Of a stretch of DNA of 64,000 bases, positions 34,428 to 43,678 are shown one piece after another. The first letter of the stretch is position 1. Every line of letters starts with the position of its first letter. Made by a program: the position numbers and the translations under genes. The notes under the pieces are model-generated. The model was not told the DNA's origin. It searched no databases and saw only the letters and a list, made by a program, of their open reading frames with translations. The DNA is from an uncultured Pseudomonadales bacterium. GTDB lineage: Bacteria > Pseudomonadota > Gammaproteobacteria > Pseudomonadales > Azotimanducaceae. The stretch covers positions 1,286,132-1,350,131 of the forward strand of contig OY282519.1 in NCBI GenBank assembly GCA_958296405.1, written 5' to 3'.

Positions 34428-36104
34428 ATGGCAGTGAATGGCTACGATCTCATCGCGCAGTGTTTGAAGGCGGAGGGAGTGGAGTGGCTGCCTTGCTTTC
34501 CCGCGAATCCGCTCATCGAGGCGGCGGCCCGCGTCGGCATCCGCCCGTTGGTGTTCCGCCAAGAGCGCGGCGCCATCAACGCCGCGGACGGCTACAGCCG
34601 CCAGACCCGCGGCCAGCCGGTGGGCGTGTTCGCCTCGCAATCTGGGCCCGGCGTCGAGAACTCGTTCGGTGGCATCGCGCAGGCGTGGGGCGAGGCGGTG
34701 CCGATGGTGTTCCTGCCGGGGGGCGCGGGCGTTGGCAGCTACGACGTGCAGCCGAACTTCTCCGCCGCCCGCAACTACGCTTCGGTCACCAAGCTCGCGC
34801 TCTCCATCGACCGCATGGATCGCACCGTGCCGCAACTGCGGCGCGCCTTCCACACGGCGCGGCAGGGGCGCCCGGGCCCGGTGGTGGTGGAGATGCATGG
34901 GGACGTGCTCGGCGGCCCGGCGCCGGAGGGCGCTGCGGCGGCGTACAAGCCTTCCACGCGGATGCGCTCGGCACCGGCGCGGGGGGACGTGAAGGATGCC
35001 ATGCAGGCCCTCATGGCCGCCAAGCGGCCAGTCATCTGGGCTGGCCAAGGTGTGCTCTACGCCGATGCCTGCGAGCAGTTGCGCGCCTTTGCGGAGCTCA
35101 CGCAAATCCCCGTCATCGTCACCATGCAGGGCAAGAGCGCGTTTCCGGACGACCATCCGTTGGCCTTGGGCGCCGCCAACCGCACGGCGCCGCGGGCGGT
35201 GTTCGAGTGGCTTGGCGCGGCAGACGCGGTGTTCGCGGTGGGCACCGGCCTCACTCGCACGGTGTTTGGCCTGAGCATTCCGTCGGGCAAGTTCCTCATC
35301 CACTCCACAGCGTCGGCGGACGACATCAACAAGGACTATGCGGCGGACATCGGGTTGGTGGGCGACGCCAAGCTCACCCTCGAGGCGATGATCGACGAGG
35401 CCAAGGCCGCGCTCGGCGAAGATGGACGCCCGAAGGATGAGAACTTGGTGAATGCCATCGCCTCCGTGAAGGCGCGCTGGCTTGGCGAGTGGGCGCCGCT
35501 CCTGCATTCGGACGAAACGCCGATCAACCCGTATCGGGTGATTCGCGAGATCAATCGCTGCGTGGACCACGAAAACACCGTGCTCACCCACGACGCCGGC
35601 AACCCGCGCGATCAGATCATGCCGTTCTACCGCGCCGTGGCGCCGCATGGATACATCGGTTGGGGCAAGACGACGCACTTGGGCTACGGCATTCCGCTGG
35701 CCATCGGCGCGAAGATGGCGGCGCCGGACAAATTCTGCGTGAACTTCATGGGCGACTTGGCGTTTGGCCACACCGGCATGGAGATCGAAACGGCGACTCG
35801 CGCCGGCATCCCCATCACCACCATCATCATCAACAACCTGACGATGGGCGGCTATGACGAGAAGATGCCGGTGGCGATGGAGCGCTATGGCGTCGGCAAC
35901 CAAGCCGGAGACTATGCCGGCGTGGCGCGGGCCTTGGGCGCCGAGGCTGTCCACGTCGAGGAACCGGGCGCCATCGCCCCGGCCATCGAGGCGGCCAAGC
36001 GAGCGAACGACCGCGGCGATGTGGCCGTCATCGAGATTCGCACGCGCCAAGAGACGCGCTTCTCGATCTATGCGGAGGCGCTGAAGCGCGCCAAAGCCGC
36101 CTAG
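34428..36104 (+). CDS. Thiamine pyrophosphate-dependent enzyme (acetolactate synthase/oxalyl-CoA decarboxylase superfamily)
   Basis: A protein of about 558 residues with the three-domain fold of TPP decarboxylases. The N-terminal pyrimidine domain contains the activating Glu in FRQERGAINAADGYSR; there is a central domain; the C-terminal diphosphate domain has GDLAFGHTGMEIET and NNLT for Mg-TPP. KTTHLGYGIPLAIGAK matches the usual start of the PP domain. Substrate cannot be assigned; the pattern suits catabolic members that act on 2-oxo or CoA substrates. ATG 34428 lies only 2 nt after GGAGGG; GTG 34434 would have better spacing. Confidence 0.8.
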   Translation: MAVNGYDLIAQCLKAEGVEWLPCFPANPLIEAAARVGIRPLVFRQERGAINAADGYSRQTRGQPVGVFASQSGPGVENSFGGIAQAWGEAVPMVFLPGGAGVGSYDVQPNFSAARNYASVTKLALSIDRMDRTVPQLRRAFHTARQGRPGPVVVEMHGDVLGGPAPEGAAAAYKPSTRMRSAPARGDVKDAMQALMAAKRPVIWAGQGVLYADACEQLRAFAELTQIPVIVTMQGKSAFPDDHPLALGAANRTAPRAVFEWLGAADAVFAVGTGLTRTVFGLSIPSGKFLIHSTASADDINKDYAADIGLVGDAKLTLEAMIDEAKAALGEDGRPKDENLVNAIASVKARWLGEWAPLLHSDETPINPYRVIREINRCVDHENTVLTHDAGNPRDQIMPFYRAVAPHGYIGWGKTTHLGYGIPLAIGAKMAAPDKFCVNFMGDLAFGHTGMEIETATRAGIPITTIIINNLTMGGYDEKMPVAMERYGVGNQAGDYAGVARALGAEAVHVEEPGAIAPAIEAAKRANDRGDVAVIEIRTRQETRFSIYAEALKRAKAA

Positions 36105-36168
36105 CCCGTCCGCGGGCTTGGCGCCGGCGCCAGGTTGGGCGCCGGCGGCAGGAAGCTATGATGCGGCC

Positions 36169-37548
36169 ATGATGCCGAAGCCTAGCTTGCCGCCGCCGCT
36201 GCCGGCAGTCGTGCGAGCCATCGATCAGGCTGGCGGTCGCGCCGTGGTGGTGGGTGGCTATGTGCGCGATTGGCTGCTCGGCGAGACGCCGCAGGATTTG
36301 GACGTCGAGGTGTTCGGCTTGCAGCTCGACGCCTTGAAGCGCCTGCTTGGGCGGTTCGGGAAGGTTGCCGAGGTCGGGCGCGCATTTGGCGTGTTGCGCC
36401 TTGCCGGGCCGGATGTGGATTTCTCCCTGCCGCGCTTGGACAGCAAGGTGGGTCCGGGCCATCGCGGCTTCGATGTGGCGACCGACCCGATGCTCGACTT
36501 CGCCACCGCGGCGCGGCGGCGCGACCTCACCATCAACAGCATGGGGCTCAACCTCGTGTCCGGCGAGGTGTTGGACCCGCACGGCGGGCGGCGCGACTTG
36601 GAGGCGCGGGCGCTGCGCGCGGTGGATGCGGACACGTTCCCGGAAGACCCGTTGCGGGCACTGCGCGTGGCGCAGTTCGCGGCGCGGTTTCAGATGCGCC
36701 CCGACATCGTGTTGGTGGCCCTGTGCGCCACGCTCGATTTGCGCGAGGTGTCGCCGGAGCGCGCCTTCGAGGAGTTCCGCAAGCTCTTGCTGCTCGGCGC
36801 CAAGCCGTCGCTGGGGCTGGCCTTCCTGCGCGAGGCGGCGCTGTTGTGCTGGTTTCCGGAACTCGACGCGCTGGTGGATGTGCGGCAAGACCGGCAGTGG
36901 CACCCCGAGGGGGATGTGTGGACGCACACCCTCATGGTGGTGGACGAGGCCGCGCGGGAACGGCGCGGTGACGGGGATGACCTCGCACTCATGTTCGCGG
37001 CGCTCTGCCACGACTTCGGCAAGCCCGCCACCACCTTCGTGGATGCGGCAGGGCGCGTGCGGTCGCCGTCCCATGCCGACGCCGGCGTTGCGCCCACGCG
37101 CGCCTTCCTAGAGCGGCTGCGGGTGCCGCAGGAACTCACGGCGAAAGTGCGCGCGCTGGTGACGCATCACTTGGCGCCGGCGTTGCTGCCGCGCGGCGGC
37201 GCCACGGCGAGGGGCTACCGGCGCCTGGCGCGCAAGCTCGCCGCCGCCGGCGTGACCATGGAACTGCTGTTCCGCGTAGCGCGGGCGGACCACTTTGGCC
37301 GCACCACCGCGGAGGCCTTGGCGCGGAAGTTCCCAGATGGCGAACGCTTCCTGCAGCGCGCCGAGCAACTCGCCGTGGCCGCGCAGGCGCCGCGGGACGT
37401 CGTGTCCGGGCGCCATCTCATTGCCCGCGGCTTAGCGCCGGGGCCGCGCTTCGGCGAGTTGCTGCGTCAGTGTCGGGATGTGCAGGATGAACGCGGCTTG
37501 AGCGACCCGGAGCGCATCCTGGACGTGGTGCTCAAGGCGAGCCGGTGA
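36169..37548 (+). CDS. CCA-adding/poly(A) polymerase-type nucleotidyltransferase with HD domain
   Basis: A protein of about 459 residues. The N-terminal class II nucleotidyltransferase has GGYVRDWLLG and the metal-binding DLDVEVFG, then RRRDLTINSM and the RALRVAQFAARF segment. A C-terminal HD domain carries HTLMVVDEA and CHDFGKP. This layout matches tRNA nucleotidyltransferase/multifunctional CCA proteins that mature tRNA 3' ends and also have phosphohydrolase activity. Start at the paired ATG (36169). Stand-alone gene. Confidence 0.82.
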   Translation: MMPKPSLPPPLPAVVRAIDQAGGRAVVVGGYVRDWLLGETPQDLDVEVFGLQLDALKRLLGRFGKVAEVGRAFGVLRLAGPDVDFSLPRLDSKVGPGHRGFDVATDPMLDFATAARRRDLTINSMGLNLVSGEVLDPHGGRRDLEARALRAVDADTFPEDPLRALRVAQFAARFQMRPDIVLVALCATLDLREVSPERAFEEFRKLLLLGAKPSLGLAFLREAALLCWFPELDALVDVRQDRQWHPEGDVWTHTLMVVDEAARERRGDGDDLALMFAALCHDFGKPATTFVDAAGRVRSPSHADAGVAPTRAFLERLRVPQELTAKVRALVTHHLAPALLPRGGATARGYRRLARKLAAAGVTMELLFRVARADHFGRTTAEALARKFPDGERFLQRAEQLAVAAQAPRDVVSGRHLIARGLAPGPRFGELLRQCRDVQDERGLSDPERILDVVLKASR

Positions 37549-37572
37549 ATGTGCCGAGCGGGACGCATGGGT

Positions 37573-38148
37573 TCACATGTTGTCCGTGCGCGCGGCGCGC
37601 CCCAGGTAGCCGCCGTGGTGCCGCATGCCCCAATCACGCTTCGTGACGCCCTTCGCCTCCATCAACGCCAAGGCCACGGCGTCGCTGATGGCGAGCATCA
37701 CCGCGATGGACGAGCTTGGCGTCAGCTTGAGCGGGCACGCCTCGTCGACCACGCCCATGTCCAGCACGATGTCGGAGAGCGCCCGCAGGTCTGAATCCGG
37801 GTGGGAGGTGACGCCGATGATGCCGGTGACGCCCAAGTGGCGAGCCAGTTCCAGTATTTCCAGCACCTCGATGGATTTGCCGCTGGTGGAGAAGGCGATC
37901 AGCACGTCGTGTTGGCCGACGAGGCCTAAGTCTCCGTGGGCGGCCTCGGCCGGATGCACGAACACCGCCGGCGTCGCCGTGGAGCACAGCGTGGCCGCGA
38001 ACTTGCGGGCGATGTGCCCAGCCTTGCCAATGCCGGTGCTGATGACCTTGCCCCGGCATCCCGCGATGAGCGCGACGGCGGCGACGTAGTCGTCCGTCAC
38101 GTCGATGCTGGCGATGGCCTGCGCTTCCGCGGCGATGACGGCGCGCAT
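37573..38148 (-). CDS. SIS-domain sugar-phosphate isomerase (KdsD/GutQ-like, without CBS domains)
   Basis: A protein of about 191 residues with a single SIS domain: VISTGIGKAGHIARK, HPAEAAHGDLGLV, FSTSGKSIEVLEIL, and ACPLKLTPSSSIAVML. The segments match arabinose-5-phosphate isomerases, but the two CBS domains that complete KdsD (about 320 residues) are absent. Stand-alone SIS versions are known. It would interconvert ribulose-5-P and arabinose-5-P, or a related sugar phosphate, for Kdo or capsule precursors. Start uncertain between ATG 38148 and TTG 38166. Confidence 0.75.
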   Translation of the reverse strand: MRAVIAAEAQAIASIDVTDDYVAAVALIAGCRGKVISTGIGKAGHIARKFAATLCSTATPAVFVHPAEAAHGDLGLVGQHDVLIAFSTSGKSIEVLEILELARHLGVTGIIGVTSHPDSDLRALSDIVLDMGVVDEACPLKLTPSSSIAVMLAISDAVALALMEAKGVTKRDWGMRHHGGYLGRAARTDNM

Positions 38149-38273
38149 CCGTTCCTTGGTATCCAAATCCAGCCCTCTTGCCAGTCCTCTACAGCCCACC
38201 GCGTGGGCGCAAGCGGATGGTCACTTGCAGGCGCTTGTTTGACAAGGCTTGGCGTCGTTTGCACAGTGCCCCC

Positions 38274-40196
38274 ATGCAGTTGATGCCGTGGCCCAAAACG
38301 CTCGTTCCCAGCACGGGGCGTGTGCGCCTCTCGGCAGACGGTTGGGCGGCGAGCGGCGCCAAGACGCGCCGCCTCGCCGCAGCCGCACACCGGCTGCGGC
38401 GCCACTGGGGCGACGCTGGCGGCCTGCCCATCGTCATTCGCTGCGCGGCGTCCGCGGCGCTGCCGGCCCTCGGCGACGACGAACGCTACCGCCTGCGGGT
38501 GGATGCGGCCGGCGCGCGCATCGATGCAACCGAAGAATGGGGCGCGCTGCGCGCGTTCGCCACCCTCGCGCAACTCGTGGACACCGAGGGCGATGGCGCC
38601 TTCCTGCCGGAAGTGGACATCGAGGATGCGCCGCGCTTCCCGTGGCGCGGGCTGATGGTGGATGTGGCGCGGCATTTCATCTCGCTGGACACGTTGCGGC
38701 GCACCCTCGACGCGATGGCCTTCCACAAGCTCAACGTGCTGCATCTGCATCTGTCGGACGATCAGGCGTTCCGCTTCGGCAGCGACGCGCACCCAGAAAT
38801 GGCGACGCCCGGCGAACATTACTCGCGGGACGCGCTCGCCGCGTTGGTGCGCGACGCCGCGGCGCGGGGCATCCGCGTGGTGCCGGAACTCGATGTGCCC
38901 GGCCACGTCGCCAGCTGGTTGGCGGTGCATCCGGAGTGGGGGCTGGGAGACATTCCGCAACGGCCGTCCGCGCGCTTCGGGGTGCATGAGTGCTGCCTGA
39001 ATCCAGACCACGCCGGCGCCATGCGGGCGGTGCAGGCGTTGTTCGGGGAACTCGCGGAGACGTTCCCAGACCAGCACGCCCACTTTGGCGGCGACGAGGT
39101 GCAGCTGCCGAAGGCCGCCGGCGTCGCCGCCTTGCAGGCGCGCTTCAACGCCCGCGTCACAGCCATGCTGAAGCGGCTCGGCAAAACGCCGATGGCTTGG
39201 GACGAGGCGCTGCACCCGAATCTGCCGCTTGACGTGACCATTCAGTGCTGGCGTGGCAGCGCTGCCCTCACCCGGGCGCTCGACGCCGGCTTCAACACCG
39301 TGTTGTCGGCGCCGTACTACCTAGACCTGTTCTACCCCGCAGACGTCCACTACCGCTTCGACCCGGCGACGGGTGCAGGCCCGCGCCTTGCCGACGACCC
39401 CCGCTTCGCCCATGTGCGCCAAGGCCTGGAGCGCCTGGAACGCGCTTGGCAACGCTCCGGCGAGCCGCTTCCACAAGCCGCCGAACGTGGCGTCGTGCTG
39501 GGTGGGGAGGGGTGCATGTGGACGGAACTGGTCACGGACGAACTCCTGCATGGCCGCGTTTGGAGCCGCATGCCGGCCATCGCGGAGCGCTTCTGGTCGC
39601 CCATGCGCGAGGTGGACGCCAGCGCCGTGCGTGACATGCAGCGACGCTTGGCGGCCAACCATCGCCAGATGGCTCGCGCCGGCATCATCGACCTGGCCAC
39701 AGACCGAAGCGCCGGCCTCGGCCGCCTCGGCCTCACGGAAGGCGACATCCAGGCCCTGACGCCGCTCTTCGATGCCTTGGAGCCCGTCAAATGGTATGCC
39801 CGGTTGCTGGGCCCGGCAGCGCTTGAGCGCCGCGCCGCCGGCGTCGGCGAGGCTGGCGCGGCGCGGCCTTACGATGCGGCGACGCCATTGACACGCCTTG
39901 TCGATGTGATTGCGCCGGAGAGCGTGCCGGCGCGCAGTTTGGCGTTCGCGGATGCCCCGGCATTGCGCACTGCGTCCGCCGGTTGGCGACGGCAGCGGCA
40001 AGCGTTCTTGCGGCGCCGCGGCAGCGTCCCGGCCATTGCCGAGTTGGATGCGGCGTCCGCGGCCCTGTGTGAGCTCGCGGCGCTGGTTGAACAGCATCTC
40101 GACGGTGCGCCGGTGGCGGTGTCCGCGGCGCTGCTCGCGCCCTTTGGCGAGTATGTGCTGGCCGCGGCGCATCATCTCGCTAAGCGGTTCGCGTGA
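38274..40196 (+). CDS. Glycoside hydrolase family 20 beta-N-acetylhexosaminidase
   Basis: A protein of about 640 residues. The N-terminal beta-hexosaminidase domain (about 1-115) precedes the catalytic barrel, which opens with FPWRGLMVDVARHFIS and has LHLHLSDDQAFR. The catalytic Asp-Glu pair is at residues 274-275 in HFGGDEVQ, with a WRG.AAL segment and GGEGCMWTE later. It releases terminal GlcNAc/GalNAc by substrate-assisted catalysis. No signal peptide is visible, so action in the cytosol on imported chitobiose-like or glycan-derived oligosaccharides is likely. Its stop overlaps the start of an N-acetylhexosamine kinase-like gene. Confidence 0.9.
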   Translation: MQLMPWPKTLVPSTGRVRLSADGWAASGAKTRRLAAAAHRLRRHWGDAGGLPIVIRCAASAALPALGDDERYRLRVDAAGARIDATEEWGALRAFATLAQLVDTEGDGAFLPEVDIEDAPRFPWRGLMVDVARHFISLDTLRRTLDAMAFHKLNVLHLHLSDDQAFRFGSDAHPEMATPGEHYSRDALAALVRDAAARGIRVVPELDVPGHVASWLAVHPEWGLGDIPQRPSARFGVHECCLNPDHAGAMRAVQALFGELAETFPDQHAHFGGDEVQLPKAAGVAALQARFNARVTAMLKRLGKTPMAWDEALHPNLPLDVTIQCWRGSAALTRALDAGFNTVLSAPYYLDLFYPADVHYRFDPATGAGPRLADDPRFAHVRQGLERLERAWQRSGEPLPQAAERGVVLGGEGCMWTELVTDELLHGRVWSRMPAIAERFWSPMREVDASAVRDMQRRLAANHRQMARAGIIDLATDRSAGLGRLGLTEGDIQALTPLFDALEPVKWYARLLGPAALERRAAGVGEAGAARPYDAATPLTRLVDVIAPESVPARSLAFADAPALRTASAGWRRQRQAFLRRRGSVPAIAELDAASAALCELAALVEQHLDGAPVAVSAALLAPFGEYVLAAAHHLAKRFA

Positions 40197-41164
40197 ACGC
40201 GGCCGCGGCCCTCGCCCGCTGGCCCGCAACTTCCGGCATGGCGTTCGCGCCGCTGCCCGGCGGCCACATCAACGACACCTTCATCGTCGGCGCGCGGGCG
40301 TTCGTGCTGCAGCGCATCAATCGCAGCGTGTTTGCCGACCCTGCGGCCGTCATGCGCAACCTCGCCGCCCTCAGCGCATGCGACCGCCGCATCGTCGCGC
40401 CGTTGCCCACGGAGACGGGCGCCTCCCACGCGGTGGTGGCTGGCGAGACGTGGCGCTTGTTCCCGTATGTGCGCGGCTCGCGCAGCTTGGAGCGCCTGCC
40501 GCCAACCCTCGTCGCGCCGGCGGCGCGGGCATTCGGCGCGTTTCAGGCGATCGTGGCCAGCTTTCCGGGGCGGCTGGAGCCGGTCATCCCAGGCTTTCAC
40601 GACCTTGGCGGTTACTTGCAGGCGCTGTGGCGCGCGGTGGCTGAACGCGGCGAGGCCGCGCAGGTGAGGGCGGAACTGGACTATGTCCGCCGCCGCCGCC
40701 CGTTCGAGTTCGACGCTGTGAGCGCGGTGATCCATGGCGACTGCAAGGTGAACAATCTGCTCTTTGACGCGAACGCGCCGCGCGTGCTGCGCCTCATCGA
40801 TTTGGACACGGCGATGCACGGCCACCCCGCGTGGGACTTTGGCGATCTGGTGCGCTCGGTGGCGAGCGGCGCGGAAGAATCACATGGGCGCTTCGATCTC
40901 TCTGCGGCGACGTTTCGCCAAGTCGCTGCCGGGTTCGCGCAAGGCGCCGGCGGCATTGACGACCCGGCCGCTTTCGCCGCGGCGCCGGGCCACATGAGCT
41001 TCATGCTGGGGGTGCGCTTCTTGGCAGACTGGCACCAAGGCAATCGCTACTTCAAGGCAAGCCATCCCGACGAGAACCTGCGCCGAGCGCGGGGCCAACT
41101 CGCGGCGGCGCGGCGCTGCGACGCGTTGGAGGGTGAGTTCCTAAGGGTGCTCGCACGCATCTAG
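40193..41164 (+). CDS. APH-fold kinase, N-acetylhexosamine 1-kinase (NahK)-like
   Basis: A 323-residue protein with an aminoglycoside-phosphotransferase fold: PLPGGHINDTFIV (nucleotide loop), LQRINRSVFADPAAVMRN as in NahK, catalytic-loop VIHGDCKVNNLLFD, and the metal-binding LIDLDTAMHGHPAWDFGD. GTG 40193 overlaps the hexosaminidase TGA (GTGA). Coupling to GH20 supports phosphorylation of the N-acetylhexosamine released by the hydrolase. NahK assignment is from motif memory plus context. Confidence 0.75.
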   Translation: MNAAAALARWPATSGMAFAPLPGGHINDTFIVGARAFVLQRINRSVFADPAAVMRNLAALSACDRRIVAPLPTETGASHAVVAGETWRLFPYVRGSRSLERLPPTLVAPAARAFGAFQAIVASFPGRLEPVIPGFHDLGGYLQALWRAVAERGEAAQVRAELDYVRRRRPFEFDAVSAVIHGDCKVNNLLFDANAPRVLRLIDLDTAMHGHPAWDFGDLVRSVASGAEESHGRFDLSAATFRQVAAGFAQGAGGIDDPAAFAAAPGHMSFMLGVRFLADWHQGNRYFKASHPDENLRRARGQLAAARRCDALEGEFLRVLARI

Positions 41165-41183
41165 AGCGTGTAATCTTGTGGCG

Positions 41184-41564
41184 ATGGAAGCCGTCGCGCA
41201 ACGTCGCGGGGCAGCCGCGTTCGCGTTGGGCTGTGCGCTGTGCCTGCTGTGGAGTTGCGCCACGTCGTCGCGCCCGGTGCAGTTTTTGGAAGGGGCGGCG
41301 CTCGTCTATCCGCCGGCGGCCAAGGCGGCCGGCGTCGAGGGCAGCGTGACGGTGCGTTATGACGTGACCGCCGGCGGTGCGGTGGCAAACGCCCAGGTGG
41401 TGGCGTCGGCGCCGCCCGGCGTCTTTGACGACGCAGCGCTTGCCTCCATTCGGCAGTGGCGCTTCAAGGCGGCGGTGGCGGAGGGCGTTGCCGTGCCGAC
41501 GCGCAATCGGGTGAGCACGCTGCGCTTCACCTTGGGGGAGGGGCAAGACTATGCTCGACACTGA
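41184..41564 (+). CDS. Lipoprotein with TonB C-terminal-like domain
   Basis: A 126-residue protein with a lipoprotein signal (lipobox LLWSC, Cys about residue 25), followed by a TonB-type C-terminal domain (YPPAAKAAGVEGSVTVRYDV, then FDDAALASIRQWRFKAA). It lacks the usual N-terminal membrane helix and proline-rich spacer of energising TonB proteins. It is probably periplasmic, lipid-anchored, with a structural or binding role. It overlaps the next gene by 14 bp. Confidence 0.72.
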   Translation: MEAVAQRRGAAAFALGCALCLLWSCATSSRPVQFLEGAALVYPPAAKAAGVEGSVTVRYDVTAGGAVANAQVVASAPPGVFDDAALASIRQWRFKAAVAEGVAVPTRNRVSTLRFTLGEGQDYARH

Positions 41565-42669
41565 ACTTGGCCGGCGCAGGGCGTGGCGCGCCGCAAGGGC
41601 CGTCCGCAGCGGCGCCGGGTTGCTCGCCGGCTGCGCGTTGCTCGCCGCTTGCGGCGCCGACGCGGTGCGTGGCTGCGAGAGCGGCGCCGGCATCGAGGTG
41701 GACTGCCAGTTCCAGAACCCGGAAGACCTCGCCCTGCTGCCAGACGGCCGCATCTTGGTGAGCCAGTTCGGCGACATCGATGGTGTGCAACCCGGCAGTT
41801 TGGCGCTCTATGAGCCGCAAGGGCGAACGCTCACGGTGGCCTTTCCGACGGCCGAGCACCGCGCCTTGGCCGCTGCCCCGCCAGCGTCGGTTTGGGGCGA
41901 GCCAGACTGCCCATTCCCCGACGTGGACGCCTTCTCGCCCCACGGCATTGATGTCAACCAACGTGCGGATTCGCGTCATCAACTCGCCGTCGTCAACCAC
42001 GGCGGCCGCGAATCCGTGGAACTGTTCGAGGTGTTCGATGACGGCGCGATGGCTTGGATGGGCTGCGTGGCGGCACCGGCAGATGGCCTGTTCAACGACG
42101 TCGTGTTGCTGGGCGACGGTGGTTTCTGGGTGACGCACATGGCACCGAAATCCACCGTCCTCTGGCACTTCTGGAAGGCGTCCCTGCTCGGCGCCAACAC
42201 GGGTTGGGTGGTTGCGTGGGCGCCGGACAAGGGGTTCAGCAAGTTGGCCGGCACCGACGCGCCGATGCCGAACGGCATCGAGAAGTCCGCCGACGAGCGC
42301 TATGTGTTCGTCAACGTCTTCGCGCCGGACGGGGTGCGGAAAATCGACGCGCGCAACGGGGAACTGGCCCGAACTTGGCGCATCGCGGCGCCGGACAACA
42401 GCACTTGGGCGGAAGATGGGCGGCTGCTGGTCGCGTCCCACACCGCCGGCGCCGCGGCGCTTGTTGCTTGTCTTGGCTTGGAGCAGGGCGCTTGCGGCAT
42501 GGCGTTCGAGATCGTCTCGCTGCACCCAGACCGCGGCCAGCAGCAGGTGCTCGTCGCCCACGAGGGCGCCCCCATGGGCGGCGCTTCGGTGGCGCTTGAG
42601 AAGGATGGCGTCTTGTACCTTGGCGGGTTCGCTTCAGACCGGCTGGGCATTGTGGACTTGTCCGGCTAG
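41551..42669 (+). CDS. Lipoprotein beta-propeller of the SMP-30/paraoxonase-like type
   Basis: A 372-residue protein with a lipobox (ALLAAC) after a basic N-terminus and hydrophobic stretch. The rest is a predicted six-bladed propeller: NPEDLALLPDGRILVSQFGD, FSPHGIDV, MPNGIEKSADERYVFVNVFAPDGVRKID and LYLGGFASDRLGIV. This recalls SMP-30/gluconolaconase and arylesterase-like proteins. Periplasmic lactonase or esterase activity is possible but unproven. It overlaps the TonB-domain lipoprotein gene, so the two are likely co-expressed. Confidence 0.68.
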   Translation: MLDTELGRRRAWRAARAVRSGAGLLAGCALLAACGADAVRGCESGAGIEVDCQFQNPEDLALLPDGRILVSQFGDIDGVQPGSLALYEPQGRTLTVAFPTAEHRALAAAPPASVWGEPDCPFPDVDAFSPHGIDVNQRADSRHQLAVVNHGGRESVELFEVFDDGAMAWMGCVAAPADGLFNDVVLLGDGGFWVTHMAPKSTVLWHFWKASLLGANTGWVVAWAPDKGFSKLAGTDAPMPNGIEKSADERYVFVNVFAPDGVRKIDARNGELARTWRIAAPDNSTWAEDGRLLVASHTAGAAALVACLGLEQGACGMAFEIVSLHPDRGQQQVLVAHEGAPMGGASVALEKDGVLYLGGFASDRLGIVDLSG

Positions 42670-42748
42670 ACGACAGCGGCGCGCCGCCATGTAACGGAGA
42701 GCGGCCCGCCGCAACGCAACAACATGCAACGGGAAACAGGAGATTGCC

Positions 42749-43651
42749 ATGCACGAACGCCCCGCACTGAGCCTCGCCGCCATCCCCGGCCGCCGGCAGA
42801 AGACCTTCGAACTCGCCGCGCAAATCGAACGGCGCGGCTTTCCGGGCATCTACTGTCCGAGCCTGGCCGATGGGCTGGCGCTTTGCGAAGCGCTTGCGTT
42901 CGTCACCAGCGAGATCGAGTTCGGCACCTCCATCACGCCCATCTACACGCGCCAAGTGCAGGATTTCGCTAACGCCGCGAGTTTCATCCACGAGGCGTCG
43001 AACGGGCGCTTCCGCTTCGGCATCGGCGTGAGCCACGCCCCGGCGCTGGAGCGGCTCGGCATCAAGGCGGGCAAACCCTTGGCCGACATGCGTAAGTTTG
43101 TGGCGGACTTGCAGGCGGTGCCCCGCGCCGGGCAATTGCCGCCGCTGGTGCTGGCCACGCTGCGCAAGAAGATGATCGCGTTGGCGGAGGAAATCGGCGA
43201 CGGCATGGTGTTCGCCAACGGCGCCCGCTCGCACATGGCGGCGTCGCTCGGCGTGCTCTCCTCTGCCGCGCGCGGTGGGGACTTCTTCATCGGCAACATG
43301 ATTCCCACCTGCATCAATGACGACCGCGCCGCCGCGGCTGCCGTCAACCGCAAAACGTTGACGAGCTACGCGATGCTGCCCAACTACCGGAACTACTGGC
43401 GGGAAGCGGGCTACGAGGACGAAATGGACGGCGTGGAAGCGGCCATCCGCGCCAAGGAGTTCGACCAAGTGGGCGCCGCGCTGTCGGATCGCTGGCTGGC
43501 CGACACCACGCTGTTTGGCAGCGCCGCCGAGGTGCGCGAAGGCATCGAGGCATGGTTCGATGCCGGCGTGAAGACGCCAATCGTCGTGCCGTCTTCGGCC
43601 AATGGCGGACAGTTCGTGGCCTTCGAGGAGTTCTTCGCCATCTGGGATTAG
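42749..43651 (+). CDS. LLM-class (luciferase-like) flavin-dependent oxidoreductase
   Basis: A 300-residue TIM-barrel protein: AAQIERRGFPGIYCPS, EIEFGTSITPIYTRQ, ASNGRFRFGIGVSHAP, then IGDGMVFANGARSH. These are typical luciferase-like monooxygenase/F420-dependent segments. AGGAG lies 6 nt before the ATG, a strong start. Cofactor (FMN or F420) and substrate cannot be told. Confidence 0.8.
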   Translation: MHERPALSLAAIPGRRQKTFELAAQIERRGFPGIYCPSLADGLALCEALAFVTSEIEFGTSITPIYTRQVQDFANAASFIHEASNGRFRFGIGVSHAPALERLGIKAGKPLADMRKFVADLQAVPRAGQLPPLVLATLRKKMIALAEEIGDGMVFANGARSHMAASLGVLSSAARGGDFFIGNMIPTCINDDRAAAAAVNRKTLTSYAMLPNYRNYWREAGYEDEMDGVEAAIRAKEFDQVGAALSDRWLADTTLFGSAAEVREGIEAWFDAGVKTPIVVPSSANGGQFVAFEEFFAIWD

Positions 43652-43678
43652 GCGGTCCGGCTCTGAGCGGGCGACGCC

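Noticed and set aside
34416-36050. 544-codon minus-strand frame opposite the TPP enzyme
   Set aside because: His/Arg-rich antisense shadow; the plus strand holds all TPP-family motifs.
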